A DNA stretch of 64,000 bases from positions 1 to 64,000 of the forward strand of contig CANFKC010000019.1 of NCBI GenBank assembly GCA_947447265.1. Reading direction: 5' to 3'. This document shows, piece by piece, positions 26,301 to 35,637 of this stretch. Source of the DNA: Chitinophagaceae bacterium. Lineage in GTDB: Bacteria > Bacteroidota > Bacteroidia > Chitinophagales > Chitinophagaceae. The notes beneath the pieces were generated by a model. It was not told the DNA's origin and searched no databases. It was given only the letters and a program-made list of their open reading frames with translations. The translations under genes were made by a program, and so were the position numbers. The number at the start of each line of letters is the position of its first letter. The stretch's first letter is position 1.

Positions 26301-29300
26301 TCAATGTATACTATAACACTATTGGCGCGGGTATTAACGGCTCTCCGATAACCAGCAGTGCAACCAATTTTGGTGCTGCTGGTGTGCTTTTCGGTGACCT
26401 TACTTCTACTGTGCTTACCCTGAAGGATAACATTGTGACCATGAATGTTACGCCTAAAGGAACCGGTATTTCAGCCTGCGTGCAACGCAATGTAAATGCA
26501 ACTGCATTTACTCCGGCATCGAGCTCTTTTTTCAAGACCAATAACAATATCTACTACACGAATTCGACTAGTCAGAATTACCTGTATGTTGATGACATAA
26601 CAGGCGGTGCGGGAACAGCAAAGAACGGCTACGCATTAAGCGGACTTACACCTGATGGTACCAATAACATTGCCAACGAATCGAACTTCAATTTTTGTAA
26701 CAGCGCCTATAAAACCTTTATGGGCAGTGGAAGGGAGAGTAGTACGTTTACTGAAAATAATCTGGTTGCAGGGGGCACTACTGGCACTTTTGCGCCATCC
26801 GGTTCTTCGTACGCTTACGGTACAGGGGTAGCTGTTACAAGCCCTTCCATTACTACCGATTTTAATGGTGCTACAAGAACAGATCCTCCTCATATCGGGG
26901 CGCTTCAATTTACTGGCTCAGCAGCGTCGCTGCCACCCGTAATCAACTTTACTCCGCTTAATGCTATCAGCTATTGTGTTGCTGTTCCACCAACTTTAAC
27001 CGCAACAATTACCAGTACAGCGGGAGTAGATGTTACAGCAGGTACAAAGCCAAGATTGTACTACAAAGGCTCTGCTGATGCTGATGCATACGGCGGTGCC
27101 AATAACAGTACTTTTGATGGTTGGAAATATGTAGAAGCCAACAACACATCTTCTCCTTTTACCTTCACTATTAACTATGCACTGCTAAACCATACAGCCG
27201 GTGCAGGCACAGTTATGAGTTACTTCGTAATAGCGCAAGATGTTAGCGGTGGCACTCTGGTTGGTTATAGTGCTGTAGCGTTTGCTTCAGGTTATTGCCC
27301 GACAAGTGTTGCGCTTACCGGTGGCGCTGCACCAACAGGTGCTTCTCCGGTGGTGAATACATATACTATTACGGCGCTGCCTTCATTTACAGCAAGTGTA
27401 GCTCCAACTAATTTCTGCGGTATTGATAATGCAACTGTACTTACCGTAAGCCCTTCACCTGCTGACCTGCAAATACAATGGGCACAGGATTTTGGAACAG
27501 GGTCTTACACTTCTATTTCTGGTGCTACAACAAACGGCTACGGAGCTACACCTCCTTCTCCTCCGGCAATTTCCACGCCATCCGCATCCAACGTTTACAG
27601 GGCGCAACTATCGTGTAATGCAAGTGTTGTGGCTACTTCATCAACTGCGACCGCGACAGATTTTTCTCCGCAGGTACTCACTACTACGCCTGCTGCAAGA
27701 TGCGGTACTGGTTCTGTTACCTTGGGTGCTACAGGTTCTACCGGTAGTGTATTGCAATGGTATGCTGCTTCAACAGGCGGATATCCTTTGGGCACCGGCA
27801 CATCGTTCGCCACACCATCAATTGCAGCCACTACTACTTACTACGTTGCCGATTCATTTGGCAGTTATGGTAACCCTCAATCAGTTGGTGAAACTAACAT
27901 CTCGGGGCCTACATTGTTTGCACCGGGTGCTACGGGTTCATCGGGTATTAACTTTACGGTAAATACTACCTGCATAATTCAGTCAGTTAAAATTTACGCG
28001 TATAATACAGATGCAACTGCAACAGGAGCATTTACCATTTCTGTTTATTCAGGTTCTACAATTATTGCGTCATATTCCGACCATGTTGCAGGCGCACCGG
28101 GCGGAGGTACTTCGCAGGTAGTGCCGGTTAATTTTTACCTTACTCCGGGTACCTATAAAATGGCATACAGCGCAGTAGGTACCAATGCCAACCTCATGTA
28201 CGGAAGCTCAACTAATGCCTTCCCATATAGCACTAACTTCAACACTATTGCTTTAAATTCTACTACGTTTAGTCCTTATTATTTCTACTATTACGACTGG
28301 AAAATATTGGCAGGTTGCAAGAGCACACGTACTGCTGTAACAGCTACCATTAACCCATTGCCAACAGCGGGAACTGTAAGTGCCACACCTAATCCAATAT
28401 GTGTTGGCTCATCATTAACGTTGAGCGAAACTGGCATTCCTTCTGGTTCCGGCACAATGGTTTCTTATGCTTGGAGCGGACCAAGTAGTTTCAGTAACAC
28501 CGCTACTGCTACATCAGTTTCTTCGGCAGTATTTTCACCAACCAATACAGCACAGAGCGGAGTATACAGTCTTACTGTTACTTATCCAGGCACTGGTTGC
28601 ACCAGTAATCCGGTTACAACTTCTTATGTTACTGTTAACTCAACTGGTACCGCAACTCTTGGCGGTACCACCAATGCTTGCGTTGGTGCTGCCAGCATTT
28701 TGACAACTTCCATTACAGGCGGCACATGGACCAGTTCGAATTCAGCCCTTGCGACTGTTGATCCATCTACAGGCACGGTAACAGGTGTGGCAGCGGGCAG
28801 CCCTACCATCAGCTATACCACTCCGTGTGGAGCGCTTTCTACTATTGGTTTTACTGTTAACACAACACCATCAGCTATAACAGGTCTGGCTACCATTTGT
28901 ACCCTTGCCACTACAACGTTGAATAACAGTGTTGGTGGTGGTACCTGGACCAGTGGTGTAACTTCCGTGGCATCAATAAATTCGAGTACAGGTGCGGTAA
29001 ATAGTACAGCAACTACGGGTGTTACTATTATAACCTATACCATTGGTTCATGTACAGCTAACTTTACGCTTACAGTCGGAAGTTCAAGCCCTGCGGCAAT
29101 AACAGGTACTACAAGTGCGTGTGTTGGCGCATCAACAACTTTAGCGGATGTAACTGGCGGAGGTGTTTGGAGCAGCTCGGCAACCGCGACCGCAACTATT
29201 AATTCATCCACCGGTGTCTACTATGGTGTTTCCAATGGTAGTGCAACAATAACCTACAGCACAGGTTGTGGCTCTGCTGCTACAACTTCTGTTACCATAA

Positions 29301-32300
29301 ATGGTACTACAGTTTCTGCAACCAACAGCGGCCCCGTATGTACAGGTACTACGCTTAATTTAACGGGTACTGTCGGCGCTTCAGGTACCTATTCCTGGAC
29401 CGGTCCAAATGGCTTCACTTCAGCTAGTTTGTCACCATCAGTATCGAGCGCAACATCGTTGGCATCTGGTGTCTATTCGCTGGCGGTAACGAGCGGAGGT
29501 TGCACCAATTCAACAACTACTTATGCATCTGTTGATAGTTTATCTTCAGTCTCTGCAAATGCGACCCCAGCTACTGTTTGTGTGGGTGGTTCATCTACCT
29601 TAACAGGGGCAGGTGGTCCGTCTGCATTCAGTGTAATTTCTGTGCCTTATGCATTAACATCTTTCACCCCTACCGGCACATTAACAAGCGCTTCAGGTTG
29701 GTCGGCTGATAATGATGATGGTGGTATCAATGTGGCCATTCCGTTTACATTTAATTTCTACGGTACTAACTATTCTACTGTAAATGTTTCTGCTAACGGC
29801 TATGTGAATTTTGGTTCGCTTATTACCAGTGGTAACTATACAGCGGCATCACTTCCATCATCGTCAGGTGGTGTTCCGCGCAATGCAATATTTGCGTTCT
29901 GGCACGATACCAAGGTTACCAGTGGCAACGTTACTTATGGCACCACTGGTGTGAGTCCTAACCGCAAATTTATTATCAGCTATAATGCTATTCCTGATGG
30001 TGGTAGTGCGCAGACTAACTCTGCACAAATCATACTCTATGAGACATCGAACAATGTAGATGTTATGATTACCAAAACGTCTACTGTTTATGCGCAAACC
30101 TGTGGCGTGCAGAACAGCACTGGAACGTCAGGCTTAACTCCTCCTTCTCACAATAACAGCTCATGGTCTGTTACAGCATCGGGCGAAGGTTGGAGGTTTG
30201 AAACACCATCATACAACTACACCTGGTCGCCTGCTACATCGCTCAGTAGCACTACGGTCGCGGCACCTGTTTCTACCGGCCTGGGTTCGACACAAATTTT
30301 CACGGTAACAGCTGTTGATGCATACAGTGGCTGTACCACAGCATCTACCAATTCGGCTACGTTAACTGTTGTTGCGCAGCCATCGGTAATGTTGAGTGCA
30401 ACACCTGCGGCACTATGTACTGGCGGGGACCTAACACTAACAGCAACTCCATCAGGTGGTACTGGCACTGCAACTTATACCTGGATAGGTCCTGGCTTGT
30501 CTTCGACCACAGGAAGTACTCCTACACCTTCAGTTTTCCATCCTACAGTTGGGGCGACCGCTACGGGTGCTTACACTGTTTCACTCGCATACTCGGGTGC
30601 CGGTTGTAACACAGCTTCTGGTACATCAAGTTCGGTTACTGTTGCAACGCAGCCAGTGGTGACTGTATCGCCTTCCGGCACTACCTTATGTCTTGGTGAT
30701 AACCTTGTACTTACAGAAAGTACAACATCGGGTGGGGCAGGTACGCCAACCTATACCTGGAGCGGTCCCGGCATAGCTACAACTACCGGTTCTTCGGCTA
30801 CTTCACCAACTTTTTCGCCAACGGTTTCTACCGGTGCTTATAGCGTTTCGGTAGCGTTTACTGGTTCTAATTGCAGCACCGCGACCAACAATACAGCAAC
30901 GGTTACAGTTAATACATTACCTGGTATTTCTGTTGGCGCTACACCTAGTATTTGTATGGGCGCTACCAGTACTAATATTTCTTATTCGGCAGCGGTTGGC
31001 AGCCCAACCACTTACGATATTACCTGGGATGCAACTGCATTGAGCGCGGGTTTCAGCAATGTTACTGGCGCTTCGTTGCCGGGTGGTAACATTCCGATTA
31101 CAGTGCCGGGTGCAGCAGCAGCGAATACATACAATGCTACACTTACAGTATCGAATGGCATTTGTACCAGCAGCAGTTACACCATACACGTTAATGTTAT
31201 TGCGTACCCATCGGCAGCCGTTACTTCGGCCGTTACACCTTGCAGTGGTTATTCAACCAATGTTGTTGTAACAGGGACATCCGGAGCTACTATTTACTAC
31301 AGTGTTGATAGCGGTTCTTCATCGTTAGCTACGCTTACAGGTGGTACTTATAATATTGTTACGGGTGCTATTACTGCAATGCATTCTTATCAGGTTATTT
31401 CCGTTCAGAATGCGGTTTGTACTACAGCGGTTGATACCAATCTCTACATTACCCCAATACCTATGCAGTGGGTTGGTGGTGCCAGCGGTAACGAAAGTAA
31501 CTGGACCACAGCAGCTAACTGGAGTTGTGGTTTTGTGCCCGGCGCGAGTGACATCACGCATATTCCTTTTGGTACAACTTACTCACCTGTTATTGCAGCA
31601 TCTGACAGTGGTTTTGTTGGTAACTTAATAGTGGATTCTGCGGCTAGTTTAACTATTGGCACAGGAGCTGTATTACATGTTCGGGGCAACCTTACCAACA
31701 ATACTACTATTGCAGGGGCCGGTACTTTAATGTTAGACAATACTTCGGCTCAATCAGTTTACGGAATAGGTTCTGTAAGGGTGCTGGAATTGAATAATAC
31801 TGCCGGCGCAACCGTGGTTGCAAGTGCGAGATTAACTGTTGATAGCTTACTTACAGTTACTGCAGGTACGTTGAATACCGGTGATAGTGTTGTATTGAAT
31901 TCTACAGCATTGGTGAATGCGCGGATAGGTGTTATACCACCAACAGGTGCCGCTATTTCAGGTAACGTAAAGATCAATCAATACGTAGAAGGCGGTTATA
32001 GGAGGTTCAGGTTTATCAGTCATCCGTTCAGCAGTTACATACCGCTTAGCCAGATTGAAAACTTCATTGATATTACCGGTGTTAATGGTGCGTCAAACGG
32101 ATTTACTTCTACTGCTTCTAATGCGCCCTCTGCATTCCGTTACGACCCTACAGTAGGTAATTCTTCATTGCCTTATGATATTGGCTGGAGGCCTTTCACC
32201 AGTGCTTATGCTACCGCTGATTCTAACAGGCTGCACAAGCATCAGGGTATTCGTTTGTTCTTCCGTGGTGCTAAAGGCGAAGGTTTAGGTTATGCGCCTT

Positions 32301-33370
32301 ATGTGCCGTCTGCAACTACGTTTTCGATTTGGGGACCTGTAAACCAGGGACCTCAGACTGTCGTACTTTCAAAGGGCGGATCTTCCCTGCAGGATTACAA
32401 CATGGTGGGTAACCCTTATGCTTCTCCTGTTGATATTGGTACTATCGTCTTTAATGCACTGGCTTCTGGTAATATTGTTGGCCCTGTTTATTATGTTTGG
32501 AATCCTTCATTGGGTGCAGCCGGTCAATACCAGGCGCTTACTATTGGTACAATGTCTGCTACTCCGTATTATATGCAGGCCAATTGCGCTTTCCAGGTTC
32601 GTGCTGCTCATAATGGAGATACTTTGAATTTTACAGAAAGCAATAAGAATGCAGCTGCATCAAACACTCTGTTGAAGGCTTTACCACAGTATGTTTCATT
32701 GATGGTTTATGATGCCAATTATCACCCATGGGATATGTTGTATTTGCAATTCAACAAAGATGCAACCGACTATGACGATGTGAATCTTGACGGTGGTAAA
32801 CCAAGTGGCGCGGATTTCAACTTCTATGCGCTATCGGCTGAAAAGCACAGAATGGTTTTGGATGCACGCCCTTACCAGGCAGGCAAAGTAATACCGTTAG
32901 GTATTGGTGGTAACTACGCACAGGATTTTATTATTAGGGCGGAAGGAATGGCTGTTCCTGATGGTGGTAAGCTATACCTGCATGATAAATTGTTGCAACA
33001 ATATGTTTTATTGCAACAAGGCACTGAATACAGGTTTGCTATTACTAGCGACAAGGCAACACAAGGTGATGACAGGTTTGAGCTGAAAATGGAACCAGCG
33101 GAAGCAATTGTGGCTAATAAGGGTCTACAGGTAACTATGACGCCTAACCCAGCGACCGATGATGTAAATATCAGTTTTGCTGCTGCGTCAGCTAAATCTG
33201 CAAGCATCAGGATATTAGATCTTTCAGGTGTGAGTGTTTACAACCGCGACCTCGGTACGTTGCAAAATGGCAATGTTAATGTTTCGTTGAGCAGTTTTGC
33301 AGCTGGTGTTTACATGGTTGAACTTACTTCAGGAAATGAGAAAGTTGTTCAGCGCCTGGTTAAAGAATAA
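23393..33370 (+). CDS. Giant T9SS surface protein (beta-helix, Ig-like repeats)
   Basis: A 3325-residue exported protein, about 330 kDa. Residues 1-29 are a signal peptide (SAHSA-like end, SHASA-Q). Residues ~40-1165 form a right-handed parallel beta-helix with NNTI/NTVS-type Asn-rich turns, closing with DPPHIGALQF as in adhesin-like beta-helices. Then come chains of Ig/BIG2-like modules (~1180-2680, e.g. TNACVGAASILTTSITGGTW), each with a Cys pair. A nidogen-like sheet lies around residue 2080-2200, a WVGGASGNESNWTTAANW module near 2690, and the C-terminal sorting domain at ~3244-3325 (MTPNPATDDVN.. ending VVQRLVKE). It is probably a filamentous or matrix adhesin exported by T9SS. ATG 23393 precedes a clean signal peptide. 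Its own promoter is not obvious. Confidence 0.9.
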   Translation: MIISTPKLFRLAKVSLLLAAFFYVSHASAQLTGTKNVPGDYATLGAAIAAVNSSGVGTGGLTINVIAGNAQTAPVATGTGSDAAAIGAGYVIKITSNAPTASNPLTINGNGNTVTASGLATASNYNDAIFTIAGTSYVTINNFIMNDNAANTTVAASNNKTEIGVAIVRGTTTTLGSQYNTVSNCTITLGQGAAYTNTIGIYVNSSNSFNVAYATVTAATSAAGANSYNSFYRNTISGVTSGITLIGTAAFNDVGNVIGASGQGNTITLTPQTANMTMTTAWANYLKTRQDGVFLINNNSFFVSYNSIRLATGGTTNTPNNGIFASTSASGAYTNTINFNTVSLTTATAAIALNGIQNTSGNSSASLKINNNTIKDTATTGTNIGISNTSAATASNINNNNVRLSNTTGSITGITNSGAVTTDNITFDTVTGTTTTGGIVGIVHITGAVTNLTMTNNRATLTSGAVVSFNLFGIESSGVITNLDMSSNNVSFSTACINSTIPIYLTGGPYAVSTVNNNTTSCSFTSAGTAYGFRSDAGHSTSLNANNNNITITGSGATGTTIGMYNNGKDTLIRYNNNTITISGSAGVMRGIENVPASLCPSQSFNYNTFNLSTAGSAGANSMRYINSSPTNPDAAGIVDSICYNTLSSTSGFTNTTGQFFFIIDQFSNPTENIIGNKTSGTITKTGTGTAATLSCGIRVGAANAFSAYNTTTIAQNRISNVTVGSTDPFMGIYCAISSAQVMIINDDTVMNNTAGSNDMQGIAFDFCAAGTNIYNNYISGNTGTAKVSGISTELTLGTSSANVFGANIYNNKIINLSSSGASGEVYGIMDYSTAPANVVNIYNDSIANLSVSGNTTPLMYGIYQAGNTTASIYNNVLNGFTSTTTSGNANVNGIYSLSGTTVNIYKNKMYSMNAGTSGGAATQLTGINLASAASTYNVYNNFVTGLAASSSNNPNSIIGLFAQSNGSTFNVYYNTIGAGINGSPITSSATNFGAAGVLFGDLTSTVLTLKDNIVTMNVTPKGTGISACVQRNVNATAFTPASSSFFKTNNNIYYTNSTSQNYLYVDDITGGAGTAKNGYALSGLTPDGTNNIANESNFNFCNSAYKTFMGSGRESSTFTENNLVAGGTTGTFAPSGSSYAYGTGVAVTSPSITTDFNGATRTDPPHIGALQFTGSAASLPPVINFTPLNAISYCVAVPPTLTATITSTAGVDVTAGTKPRLYYKGSADADAYGGANNSTFDGWKYVEANNTSSPFTFTINYALLNHTAGAGTVMSYFVIAQDVSGGTLVGYSAVAFASGYCPTSVALTGGAAPTGASPVVNTYTITALPSFTASVAPTNFCGIDNATVLTVSPSPADLQIQWAQDFGTGSYTSISGATTNGYGATPPSPPAISTPSASNVYRAQLSCNASVVATSSTATATDFSPQVLTTTPAARCGTGSVTLGATGSTGSVLQWYAASTGGYPLGTGTSFATPSIAATTTYYVADSFGSYGNPQSVGETNISGPTLFAPGATGSSGINFTVNTTCIIQSVKIYAYNTDATATGAFTISVYSGSTIIASYSDHVAGAPGGGTSQVVPVNFYLTPGTYKMAYSAVGTNANLMYGSSTNAFPYSTNFNTIALNSTTFSPYYFYYYDWKILAGCKSTRTAVTATINPLPTAGTVSATPNPICVGSSLTLSETGIPSGSGTMVSYAWSGPSSFSNTATATSVSSAVFSPTNTAQSGVYSLTVTYPGTGCTSNPVTTSYVTVNSTGTATLGGTTNACVGAASILTTSITGGTWTSSNSALATVDPSTGTVTGVAAGSPTISYTTPCGALSTIGFTVNTTPSAITGLATICTLATTTLNNSVGGGTWTSGVTSVASINSSTGAVNSTATTGVTIITYTIGSCTANFTLTVGSSSPAAITGTTSACVGASTTLADVTGGGVWSSSATATATINSSTGVYYGVSNGSATITYSTGCGSAATTSVTINGTTVSATNSGPVCTGTTLNLTGTVGASGTYSWTGPNGFTSASLSPSVSSATSLASGVYSLAVTSGGCTNSTTTYASVDSLSSVSANATPATVCVGGSSTLTGAGGPSAFSVISVPYALTSFTPTGTLTSASGWSADNDDGGINVAIPFTFNFYGTNYSTVNVSANGYVNFGSLITSGNYTAASLPSSSGGVPRNAIFAFWHDTKVTSGNVTYGTTGVSPNRKFIISYNAIPDGGSAQTNSAQIILYETSNNVDVMITKTSTVYAQTCGVQNSTGTSGLTPPSHNNSSWSVTASGEGWRFETPSYNYTWSPATSLSSTTVAAPVSTGLGSTQIFTVTAVDAYSGCTTASTNSATLTVVAQPSVMLSATPAALCTGGDLTLTATPSGGTGTATYTWIGPGLSSTTGSTPTPSVFHPTVGATATGAYTVSLAYSGAGCNTASGTSSSVTVATQPVVTVSPSGTTLCLGDNLVLTESTTSGGAGTPTYTWSGPGIATTTGSSATSPTFSPTVSTGAYSVSVAFTGSNCSTATNNTATVTVNTLPGISVGATPSICMGATSTNISYSAAVGSPTTYDITWDATALSAGFSNVTGASLPGGNIPITVPGAAAANTYNATLTVSNGICTSSSYTIHVNVIAYPSAAVTSAVTPCSGYSTNVVVTGTSGATIYYSVDSGSSSLATLTGGTYNIVTGAITAMHSYQVISVQNAVCTTAVDTNLYITPIPMQWVGGASGNESNWTTAANWSCGFVPGASDITHIPFGTTYSPVIAASDSGFVGNLIVDSAASLTIGTGAVLHVRGNLTNNTTIAGAGTLMLDNTSAQSVYGIGSVRVLELNNTAGATVVASARLTVDSLLTVTAGTLNTGDSVVLNSTALVNARIGVIPPTGAAISGNVKINQYVEGGYRRFRFISHPFSSYIPLSQIENFIDITGVNGASNGFTSTASNAPSAFRYDPTVGNSSLPYDIGWRPFTSAYATADSNRLHKHQGIRLFFRGAKGEGLGYAPYVPSATTFSIWGPVNQGPQTVVLSKGGSSLQDYNMVGNPYASPVDIGTIVFNALASGNIVGPVYYVWNPSLGAAGQYQALTIGTMSATPYYMQANCAFQVRAAHNGDTLNFTESNKNAAASNTLLKALPQYVSLMVYDANYHPWDMLYLQFNKDATDYDDVNLDGGKPSGADFNFYALSAEKHRMVLDARPYQAGKVIPLGIGGNYAQDFIIRAEGMAVPDGGKLYLHDKLLQQYVLLQQGTEYRFAITSDKATQGDDRFELKMEPAEAIVANKGLQVTMTPNPATDDVNISFAAASAKSASIRILDLSGVSVYNRDLGTLQNGNVNVSLSSFAAGVYMVELTSGNEKVVQRLVKE

Positions 33371-33388
33371 TGTGTCTTTCTAGTATTT

Positions 33389-33426
33389 AAAGTGAAGAGT
33401 GTCCGGTTTCTGGCACTCTTTGCTTT
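33389..33426 (+). terminator. Imperfect terminator
   Basis: AAGAGTG (33395-33401) and CACTCTT (33414-33420) pair perfectly; AAAG and CTTT extend the stem outside a 2-base mismatch. T-tract is weak, so termination is plausible but uncertain. Confidence 0.5.
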
Positions 33427-33489
33427 ATTGTATACTTATTCGTTATGCACAATTAACAATAACCAATTATCCATTAATTGCATTATACC

Positions 33490-33497
33490 TATCTTTG
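33490..33497 (+). promoter_or_regulatory. -7 element (TATCTTTG)
   Basis: TATCTTTG matches TAnnTTTG, 18 bases before the ATG at 33516. TTA occurs at the -33 position instead of TTG. Confidence 0.5.
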
Positions 33498-33515
33498 AAG
33501 CCATTTTAATTGAGT

Positions 33516-34430
33516 ATGCGTTATTATTCTAAAGGGCGATCAATCAGGGTTTTAATTGTTGCTTTATTGTTTTCTGCCTTGTTTTTTGCTTCTTGCGAAA
33601 AGGAAGTAAAGATTAACCTTACCTCGACACCCCCACAATTGGTCGTTCAGGGATCGATAGAAAATGGCCAGCCGCCCTTCGTGGTGCTTACTACCACAAT
33701 CGGTTTCTTTTCAAATGTTAACCTCTCCACCATTCAGAATATTTTTGTTCATGATGCGGTAGTTACTGTTTCTGACGGAACAAAAACCACTACACTGAAA
33801 GAATACCAGGTAGATACTGCGGGGGGTAATCAGTTCTCCGTTTATTCGGTAGATACTTCGAACCTTTCGAATATTTTGTTAGGGGAGTTGGGCAAGGGCT
33901 ACACGCTTAAAATAGTATCGAAGGGTGTTACCTATTCGGCGGTTACAAAAATCCCTGAGCCGAAAGGTTTAGATACTGTCTGGTTTGGGCCGCCGGCATT
34001 TTCACGCCGCAAGACACCAAAGAACGCATTGGAAATGTTTGGTAATTATTCTGACCCCGATACCGCCGGTAACTATGTAAGGTATTTTACCAAACGCAAT
34101 GACGAGCCGTATTATGCGGGTGCGTTGTTTTCTGACCAGTTGGTAAACGGTAAGAAGATCAGTAACATAGACCTTTTTGCAGGTTATGCCAATAGCGCGG
34201 ATGTAGAAGTTGATTCTGTCATTTATTTTTACCCGGGTGATACGATTAAGTTGAAATGGTGCGAAATAGATAAAGGTGTTTACGACTTCTGGAACACGTT
34301 CCAGTTTTCTTTACAATCTGGCGGCAACCCATTTTCATCGCCTATTAATATAAAGAGCAATGTTACAAATGGCGCGCTGGGTGTTTGGGCTGGTTACGGT
34401 ACTATAATTACAACCTTGGTTGCCCATTAA
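33516..34430 (+). CDS. DUF4249 family lipoprotein
   Basis: A 304-residue lipoprotein, MRYYSKGRSIRVLIVALL.., acylated Cys near residue 27 (FASCEKEV). The mature part opens KINLTSTPPQLVVQGSIENGQPPFVVLTTTIGFFS, the signature of DUF4249, with beta strands that are thought to occur in two-partner SusD-like outer-membrane sets. DUF4249 lipoproteins normally follow a TonB-dependent receptor gene; here the neighbour upstream is the giant surface protein and none is adjacent, so the partner is missing or distant. Start by ATG 33516; TTG 33510 would add two residues. Confidence 0.87.
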   Translation: MRYYSKGRSIRVLIVALLFSALFFASCEKEVKINLTSTPPQLVVQGSIENGQPPFVVLTTTIGFFSNVNLSTIQNIFVHDAVVTVSDGTKTTTLKEYQVDTAGGNQFSVYSVDTSNLSNILLGELGKGYTLKIVSKGVTYSAVTKIPEPKGLDTVWFGPPAFSRRKTPKNALEMFGNYSDPDTAGNYVRYFTKRNDEPYYAGALFSDQLVNGKKISNIDLFAGYANSADVEVDSVIYFYPGDTIKLKWCEIDKGVYDFWNTFQFSLQSGGNPFSSPINIKSNVTNGALGVWAGYGTIITTLVAH

Positions 34431-34519
34431 AATGCCCTTATTTATATACCTTATTTAAAATTGGTTGCAATAATTCTCATTTTGTCTTATTCTTGATGAA
34501 TATTTCGTGCGCGGAATAC

Positions 34520-34527
34520 TAGTTTTG
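34520..34527 (+). promoter_or_regulatory. trxB -7 element (TAGTTTTG)
   Basis: TAGTTTTG matches TAnnTTTG; TTG at 34493-34495 is 24 bases upstream. Supports ATG 34563. Confidence 0.5.
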
Positions 34528-34562
34528 AAACCTGTTTGATAAAAAGTTATAACGTTTTATAT

Positions 34563-35504
34563 ATGAGTGAAGTTGAAAAAGTACATTGCCTGATTATTGG
34601 TTCAGGCCCCGCTGGTTATACTGCTGCCATTTATGCCGCACGTGCTAATCTTAAACCGGTATTGTACCAGGGTATGCAACCTGGTGGTCAGTTAACCATT
34701 ACTACTGAAGTTGAAAACTACCCGGGCTATCCGAACGGGATTATGGGTCCGCAGATGATGATTGACTTTGAACAGCAGGCACAACGCATGGGCGCCGATA
34801 TCCGTTGGGGTATGGCTACGAAGGTTGATTTCTCTGTTCGTCCGTTTAAGGTGGAAATAGATGAGGAAAAATGGATGGAAGCCGATTCGGTTATTATAGC
34901 CACTGGCGCATCTGCCAAATGGCTTGGCCTTGAATCAGAAAGCAGGCTTAACGGCCATGGCGTATCTGCTTGCGCAGTATGTGATGGTTTCTTCTTCAAA
35001 GGTCAGGAAGTAGCTATTGTAGGTGCAGGCGATACTGCATGTGAAGAGGCATTATATCTTTCTAAGTTGTGCAGTACGGTGCACATGGTGGTTCGTCGCG
35101 GCGAAATGCGTGCCAGCAAGGTAATGCAGGAGCGCGTGCTGAAAACAGCCAACATTAAAGTATACTGGAATACTGACCCTGTTGAAGTACTTGGCGAAAG
35201 CAAAGTGGATAGCATGAGGGTGCGCAATAACGTGACCAACGAAGAAACGATTGTACCGTTAAAGGCCTTCTTTGTTGCGATAGGGCACAAACCAAACTCT
35301 GACTTGTTTAAAGGTGTTTTGGATATGGACGAGCAGGGCTACCTGATTACCAAACCAGATTCTACCAAAACCAACATTGAAGGTGTATATGCTTGTGGCG
35401 ATGTGCAGGATAAAATTTACCGCCAGGCGGTTAGCGCGGCGGGAAGCGGTTGCATGGCTGCGCTTGATGCAGAACGCTACCTGGGCACACTTGAAAATCA
35501 CTAA
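34563..35504 (+). CDS. trxB: Thioredoxin-disulfide reductase
   Basis: This 313-residue flavoenzyme uses NADPH to reduce thioredoxin. FAD-binding GSGPAG lies at residues 13-18, the redox pair Cys137-x-x-Cys140 is in SACAVCDGFFF, and the NADPH fold has GAGDTA (154-159) followed by the C-terminal YACGDVQDK FAD motif. Length and motif order match the low-molecular-weight bacterial TrxB. ATG 34563 is preceded by a -7 element; upstream in-frame codons from 34536 would add nine residues. It is monocistronic. Confidence 0.96.
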   Translation: MSEVEKVHCLIIGSGPAGYTAAIYAARANLKPVLYQGMQPGGQLTITTEVENYPGYPNGIMGPQMMIDFEQQAQRMGADIRWGMATKVDFSVRPFKVEIDEEKWMEADSVIIATGASAKWLGLESESRLNGHGVSACAVCDGFFFKGQEVAIVGAGDTACEEALYLSKLCSTVHMVVRRGEMRASKVMQERVLKTANIKVYWNTDPVEVLGESKVDSMRVRNNVTNEETIVPLKAFFVAIGHKPNSDLFKGVLDMDEQGYLITKPDSTKTNIEGVYACGDVQDKIYRQAVSAAGSGCMAALDAERYLGTLENH

Positions 35505-35637
35505 AAATATTAAACTAAAAAATTAATACAAATAGTTGCGTGATATTATCTTGTAGCATATCTTTACTTTGGCTTAACAATTTAATGTCATAAAGCTAAT
35601 TTTCATTATCCAATCATTTTAAACACCCAACTCGAAT

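Noticed and set aside
27492-27962. 156-codon plus-strand frame inside the giant gene
   Set aside because: Out-of-frame shadow, His/Leu/Gln-rich, no start context.
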